In this document: in pieces, positions 6,766 to 10,088 of the stretch
Layout of the letters: each line of letters opens with the position of its first letter
Numbering within the stretch: the stretch's first letter is position 1
Source: Methanomassiliicoccaceae archaeon
GTDB taxonomy: Archaea; Thermoplasmatota; Thermoplasmata; Methanomassiliicoccales; Methanomethylophilaceae
DNA: 10,088 bases
Assembly (NCBI GenBank): GCA_009780795.1
Contig: WQZJ01000039.1
Location: 1-10,088, forward strand
Reading direction: 5' to 3'
Notes under the pieces: model-generated
What the model was told of the DNA's origin: nothing
Database searches by the model: none
Seen by the model: the letters and a program-made list of their open reading frames with translations, nothing else
Position numbers and translations under genes: made by a program

Positions 6766-8148
6766 TCATCCGGAACGGATGGGTCTTCTCTTGGTCAGCG
6801 CCTTCAATATGAACAGACACCATACCAGGACCACTATCGGTCCGATTATCTCCATTATCGCGGTGCACCACCATATGTCGGTCAGCGATCCGCTGAGACT
6901 TACGAGGAACGCCGGCGGAAGTATGACGAAGTTACGGAACACTGTGCTCAACAGCGCCTTGGTGCCCATGCCCATCGCCTGGAACAGTGATGACGAGAGA
7001 ATACCGAATCCTATGAACGGCAGGAATGTGCATGAGATCCGTATGAAGTGCGATATGCTGCCCCTCAGATATGCGGTATCCTCCGAATAGGTGAACGCCG
7101 CGGACGCTATATCCGCGAAAACGAACAGCGCTACCGCTAGGATGACCATTGTCACTACGGACAGTTTGATCGAATACATGTATGCGGACCGTACCTTCTG
7201 TTCATCCTTGGCACCGTAGGCCGCCGCGCATATCGGGACCAGTGCCGCGCCTATTGCGAGGCACGGGATCATGATCACGTTCAGTAATCTCCAACCGGCC
7301 GAGTATATGGCCGCGGCATCCGTCCCCTCCGTTGTGTAGTTCACAAGTATGATGTTCATCAGCAGCACTGCGATGGATATCGCCATGAACTCGAACGATG
7401 CCGGTATCCCCACGCGGAATATGTCCTTGGATGCCGTCCTGTCGAAGTACGGTTTACCTATCCTGAGCCTTATGTACGTGTCCTTCTTCACAAAGAACCA
7501 GTACACGGCAGGGAGCGTCGCCACCGTGAGCGCCACAGCGGTGGCGAGGGCGGCACCGGCCATGCCCCATCCGAAGGTGTATATGAATATCGGGTCCAGG
7601 ACGAGATTCAGAAGCGCCGCCAGCACCATTATGATCATGGACCTCTTTGCGTTGCCCTCCGACCGGAGGATGCTGGACATCAGTGCATTAATGAAGAACG
7701 CGGTGGCGAATATGAAGAGGACGTTAGCATAGTCCATGCAGTAGTCGATGACGCTCGCGCCGCCGATGGCCATCATCAGCGGTCTGGCGGCGAAGAACAT
7801 TATCACTGAGAAAACGATACCGGCGACGATCGTCATCGTGAGCGCGACGGACGCCGTCCGCTCGGCGGCGTCCTTGTTACCGGCACCTATATGCCTCGCG
7901 ATCGCGGACGAGGCGCCGACGGATATCCCGCTGGATACACCTATCGTTATGAAGAACAGCGGGAACAGTAAGGCTATCGCCGCCAGGGCGTCCGGTCCGA
8001 GACCGGATATCCAGGCGGCGTCCACGAGACCGTTGACGGAGGACGCCAGCAGGGCGATTATCATCGGCACCGCCATCTTCCTGATGGCCCTCTTCGGAGA
8101 CCCGAGCATGATCTCCACGTCCTTGGTCTTAGGTTCGCCGTCCGTCAC
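6766..8148 (-). CDS. MATE-family multidrug/toxin efflux transporter
   Basis: This is a 460-residue polytopic membrane protein with about 12 hydrophobic segments in two pseudo-symmetric halves, as in the MATE family. It would export organic cations or toxic metabolites against a proton or sodium gradient. Family marks include PMIIALLASSVNGLVDAAWISGLG in the first helix (split here as residues 28-40 and 41-51), an SEGNAKRS loop near 163-170, and NLVLDPIFIYTFGWGMAGAA near 181-200. Asp43 and Asp185 fall close to the positions of the functional Asp41 and Asp184 of Pyrococcus MatE, judged from motif context. The start is a GTG at 8148, because a TATA box (8171-8176) lies about 26 bases upstream. 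An ATG at residue 14 (8109) is the alternative and would still precede the first helix. The substrate is unknown. It is convergent with the CofE-like gene and divergent from ABCE1. Confidence 0.92.
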   Translation of the reverse strand: MTDGEPKTKDVEIMLGSPKRAIRKMAVPMIIALLASSVNGLVDAAWISGLGPDALAAIALLFPLFFITIGVSSGISVGASSAIARHIGAGNKDAAERTASVALTMTIVAGIVFSVIMFFAARPLMMAIGGASVIDYCMDYANVLFIFATAFFINALMSSILRSEGNAKRSMIIMVLAALLNLVLDPIFIYTFGWGMAGAALATAVALTVATLPAVYWFFVKKDTYIRLRIGKPYFDRTASKDIFRVGIPASFEFMAISIAVLLMNIILVNYTTEGTDAAAIYSAGWRLLNVIMIPCLAIGAALVPICAAAYGAKDEQKVRSAYMYSIKLSVVTMVILAVALFVFADIASAAFTYSEDTAYLRGSISHFIRISCTFLPFIGFGILSSSLFQAMGMGTKALLSTVFRNFVILPPAFLVSLSGSLTDIWWCTAIMEIIGPIVVLVWCLFILKALTKRRPIRSG

Positions 8149-8170
8149 GTCCTATCATTGCCTTCGCAGA

Positions 8171-8176
8171 TATAAA
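8171..8176 (-). promoter_or_regulatory. TATA box of the MATE transporter gene
   Basis: TTTATA on the minus strand is centred about 26 bases before the GTG at 8148, which predicts a leaderless message beginning at that codon. This supports GTG over the internal ATG at 8109. The remainder of the divergent gap (8177-8262) contains an AT-rich stretch around 8200-8220 with no gene. Confidence 0.55.
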
Positions 8177-8262
8177 CACAACGCCTAACGCCGTTTAGCG
8201 GATATTTTTGTATTTTACACATGAACGGAGCGTATCGGCACCGGCCCCATGTTCGCCAAACC

Positions 8263-8268
8263 TTATAT
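8263..8268 (+). promoter_or_regulatory. abce1: TATA box of the ABCE1/RLI gene
   Basis: TTATAT, flanked by CC on each side, is centred about 26 bases before the ATG at 8292. That spacing predicts a leaderless transcript and argues against the in-frame ATG at 8208, which lies upstream of this box. Confidence 0.6.
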
Positions 8269-8291
8269 CCCTCCTTTTAATAAGCGGGTGC

Positions 8292-10064
8292 ATGCGCATA
8301 GCGGCGGTCCTTCAGGACAGATGTCAGAACAGGAAATGCAACAAGGAATGTGTCAATTTCTGTCCGAAGGTCAGGACCGGTGTCGAGACGATAACGTTCG
8401 GTGAGCGCGGAAAACCGGTGATCTCCGAGGAGCTGTGCGCCGGATGCGGCATATGCGTGAACAAATGCCAATTCGAGGCCATCAAGATAATCGGTCTCGC
8501 CGATGAACTTAAAACGGAGATGATACACCACTACGGAGAGAACGCGTTCCGTCTGTACAGGTTGCCCGTCCCGAAAAAAGGTATCGTGACCGGCATACTC
8601 GGACCGAACGGTATCGGTAAAACGACAGCGATAAAGATGCTCTCAGGCATCGAAACGCCGAATCTGGGCAATTACAGGGAACCGCCGTCGAAGGATGATG
8701 TTCTCCGCCATTTCGCCGGCAGCGAACTTTATGATTATCTTGTCTCCGTCTATAAGGGCGGCGTCAGGACGGCGATGAAGCCACAATATGTCGATAAGCT
8801 TCCGCAGACGATGAACGGTGTTGTGAGAGACCTCCTGTCACGTGTGCAGGAGCGCATGAGCGTGAACGAAGCGGCAGAGATGTTCGAGCTTACCGACGTT
8901 CTCGACAGGGACCTTAACAAACTGTCCGGCGGTGAGCTTCAGAGGGTGGCGATGGCCGCCACCATGATGAAGGACGCCGATGTTTATTTCTTTGACGAAC
9001 CGTCCTCGTATCTGGACATATACCAGAGGGTCAGGATGGCCAAACATATCAAACAGCTGAGCATCGATAAACAGGTGGTGGTGATAGAGCACGATCTCGC
9101 CATACTTGATTTCCTCGCTGACAGCGTGAACGTCGTCTACGGCACCGAAGGTGCCTACGGAGTGTTCACACTGCCAAGACAGGTGAGAACGGCGATAAAC
9201 GTGTACCTTGACGGTTATCTGCCGGAAGAGAACATAAGATTCCGGGACAGGCCGATAGAGTTCGTCCCGTCACCGCCCAGGAGCGAATGGAATACCGGTA
9301 ACCTGCTGGAGTACGGTACGATCGAAAAGGACTTCGGTGAATTTAAGATGAGGGTCGAGGGCGGGGCCGTCCGTATAGGCGAATCGATAGGCATAGTCGG
9401 GCCTAACGCCACCGGTAAAACGACATTCGTTAAGATGCTCGCAGGCGTGGTGGAACCGGACAAAGGGAAAATGGATGCTAAAGTGAAAGTTTCATACAAA
9501 CCGCAGTACATTACCGGCGATTTCGACGGGACCGTGCGCGAACTGCTGCATTCGGCGGCATTCGATACTGTTCAGTCCGGTCTGTTCCAGGGCGAGGTGA
9601 TCGTTCCGTTAGGAATAAAGCATCTGATGGAGAAGACCGTGAAGACACTTTCGGGCGGTGAGCTTCAGAGGGTGGCGATAACGTTGTGTCTCGCGAGAGA
9701 GGCTGATATTTACCTGTTCGACGAACCTTCCGCTTATCTCGATTCCAACCAGAGGATGAATGCCGCAAAGACTATCAGGAGGATGATGGAAAAGAGCGGG
9801 AAAAGCGGCATGATCGTTGACCACGACATATATTTCCTGGACATGGTCTCGGATTCCATGATGGTCTTCAGCGGTAACCCCGGACATACCGGCTTCGGCG
9901 AAGGACCGTTCGCAATGAGGGACGGTATGAATAAATTCCTGAAGGCCGTCGATATAACGTTCAGGCGTGACGCGGATACGCACAGGCCGAGGATCAACAA
10001 ACCTGACTCAAGATTGGACAGGGAACAGAAATCGGTCGGCGAATATTACTACTCGGCGAACTGA
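8292..10064 (+). CDS. abce1: ABCE1/RLI ribosome-recycling ATPase
   Basis: A 590-residue soluble twin-ATPase that splits ribosomes into subunits after termination (with aRF1 or Pelota) and takes part in initiation. The Fe-S domain has Cys11, 16, 20, 24 and Cys49, 52, 55, 59, for two [4Fe-4S] clusters. NBD1 has Walker A GPNGIGKTT (104-112), signature LSGGELQR (211-218), Walker B ending in Asp-Glu-Pro (235-237) and switch His267. NBD2 has GPNATGKTT (370-378), LSGGELQR (453-460), DEP (477-479) and His511. Length and domain order are normal for the family. The frame opens at 8208, but those 28 extra residues are unlike the family, whose N-terminus starts MRIAAVLQDRC, and a TATA box lies between the two ATGs, so I chose 8292. 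The two signature regions share 26 identical bases (8928-8953 and 9654-9679). A probable tRNA begins at the stop codon. Confidence 0.97.
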   Translation: MRIAAVLQDRCQNRKCNKECVNFCPKVRTGVETITFGERGKPVISEELCAGCGICVNKCQFEAIKIIGLADELKTEMIHHYGENAFRLYRLPVPKKGIVTGILGPNGIGKTTAIKMLSGIETPNLGNYREPPSKDDVLRHFAGSELYDYLVSVYKGGVRTAMKPQYVDKLPQTMNGVVRDLLSRVQERMSVNEAAEMFELTDVLDRDLNKLSGGELQRVAMAATMMKDADVYFFDEPSSYLDIYQRVRMAKHIKQLSIDKQVVVIEHDLAILDFLADSVNVVYGTEGAYGVFTLPRQVRTAINVYLDGYLPEENIRFRDRPIEFVPSPPRSEWNTGNLLEYGTIEKDFGEFKMRVEGGAVRIGESIGIVGPNATGKTTFVKMLAGVVEPDKGKMDAKVKVSYKPQYITGDFDGTVRELLHSAAFDTVQSGLFQGEVIVPLGIKHLMEKTVKTLSGGELQRVAITLCLAREADIYLFDEPSAYLDSNQRMNAAKTIRRMMEKSGKSGMIVDHDIYFLDMVSDSMMVFSGNPGHTGFGEGPFAMRDGMNKFLKAVDITFRRDADTHRPRINKPDSRLDREQKSVGEYYYSAN

Positions 10065-10088
10065 GCCTATAGTCCAACGGATACGATC
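10063..10088 (+). tRNA. Probable tRNA gene, 5' end only (cut by window edge)
   Basis: The last 26 bases fit positions 1-26 of a tRNA. GAGCCTA would be the 5' acceptor strand (10063-10069), followed by T8 and A9 and then a D-arm. In the D-arm G10.T25, T11-A24 and C12-G23 can pair, with a C13.C22 mismatch. A14, G18-G19 (10079-10080) and A21 sit at their conserved places. On this reading the tRNA begins inside the ABCE1 stop codon, overlapping it by 2 bases. A base at position 20 of A is typical of arginine tRNAs, a weak hint only. The acceptor partner, anticodon and T-arm are outside the window, so this rests on the D-arm pattern alone. Confidence 0.45.

Noticed and set aside
6257..6874. A 205-codon minus-strand open frame spanning the CofE-like/MATE junction
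   Set aside because: It overlaps the coding ends of two recognised genes in other frames. It has no family features and no promoter.
8208..8291. An upstream ATG extending ABCE1 by 28 residues
   Set aside because: The added residues are unlike the family N-terminus, and a TATA box sits between this ATG and 8292, so the transcript should start after it.

Overview
The window is archaeal. It encodes an ABCE1/RLI ribosome-recycling ATPase, an archaeal-type methionyl-tRNA synthetase with two zinc knuckles, a PP-loop/PAPS-reductase-like protein with PUA and ferredoxin domains, and a coenzyme F420 ligase homologue. Five of the seven genes also have a TATA-like box about 26-32 bases before the chosen start codon, so most transcripts would be leaderless or nearly so. 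The moderate-to-high GC, frequent AGG and ATA codons and gene repertoire would suit a Thermoplasmatota methanogen such as Methanomassiliicoccales. That placement is inference; only the archaeal assignment is well supported.

Layout, left to right. (1) A plus-strand PAPS-reductase-like Fe-S protein, cut by the left edge. (2) A 135-base convergent gap with a hairpin/T-rich terminator candidate and two copies of a 21-base direct repeat. (3) A minus-strand two-gene unit: methionyl-tRNA synthetase followed by a PHP-domain phosphoesterase, joined by an ATGA stop/start overlap. (4) A divergent promoter region, then a 183-residue plus-strand gene I do not recognise. (5) A 168-base gap with two palindromic elements directly before a TATA box, then a long-form CofE-like ligase. 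(6) A minus-strand MATE-family efflux transporter whose stop codon is only 2 bases from the CofE-like stop. (7) A divergent promoter region and the plus-strand ABCE1/RLI gene. (8) At the right edge, the first 26 bases of a probable tRNA gene.

Two genes serve translation directly (MetRS and ABCE1), and the tRNA fragment adds to that theme. The PAPS-reductase-like protein may also belong, because its PUA domain suggests an RNA substrate. The PHP protein is coupled to metG; its substrate is unknown, but PHP enzymes that hydrolyse 3',5'-bisphosphonucleotides are known. The CofE-like, MATE and 183-residue genes look like separate transcription units. I see no CRISPR array, insertion sequence, phage or toxin-antitoxin module. 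The main leads are the domain architecture of the first gene, the metG-PHP coupling, the C-terminal tail of MetRS, the long CofE variant and its operator-like palindromes.
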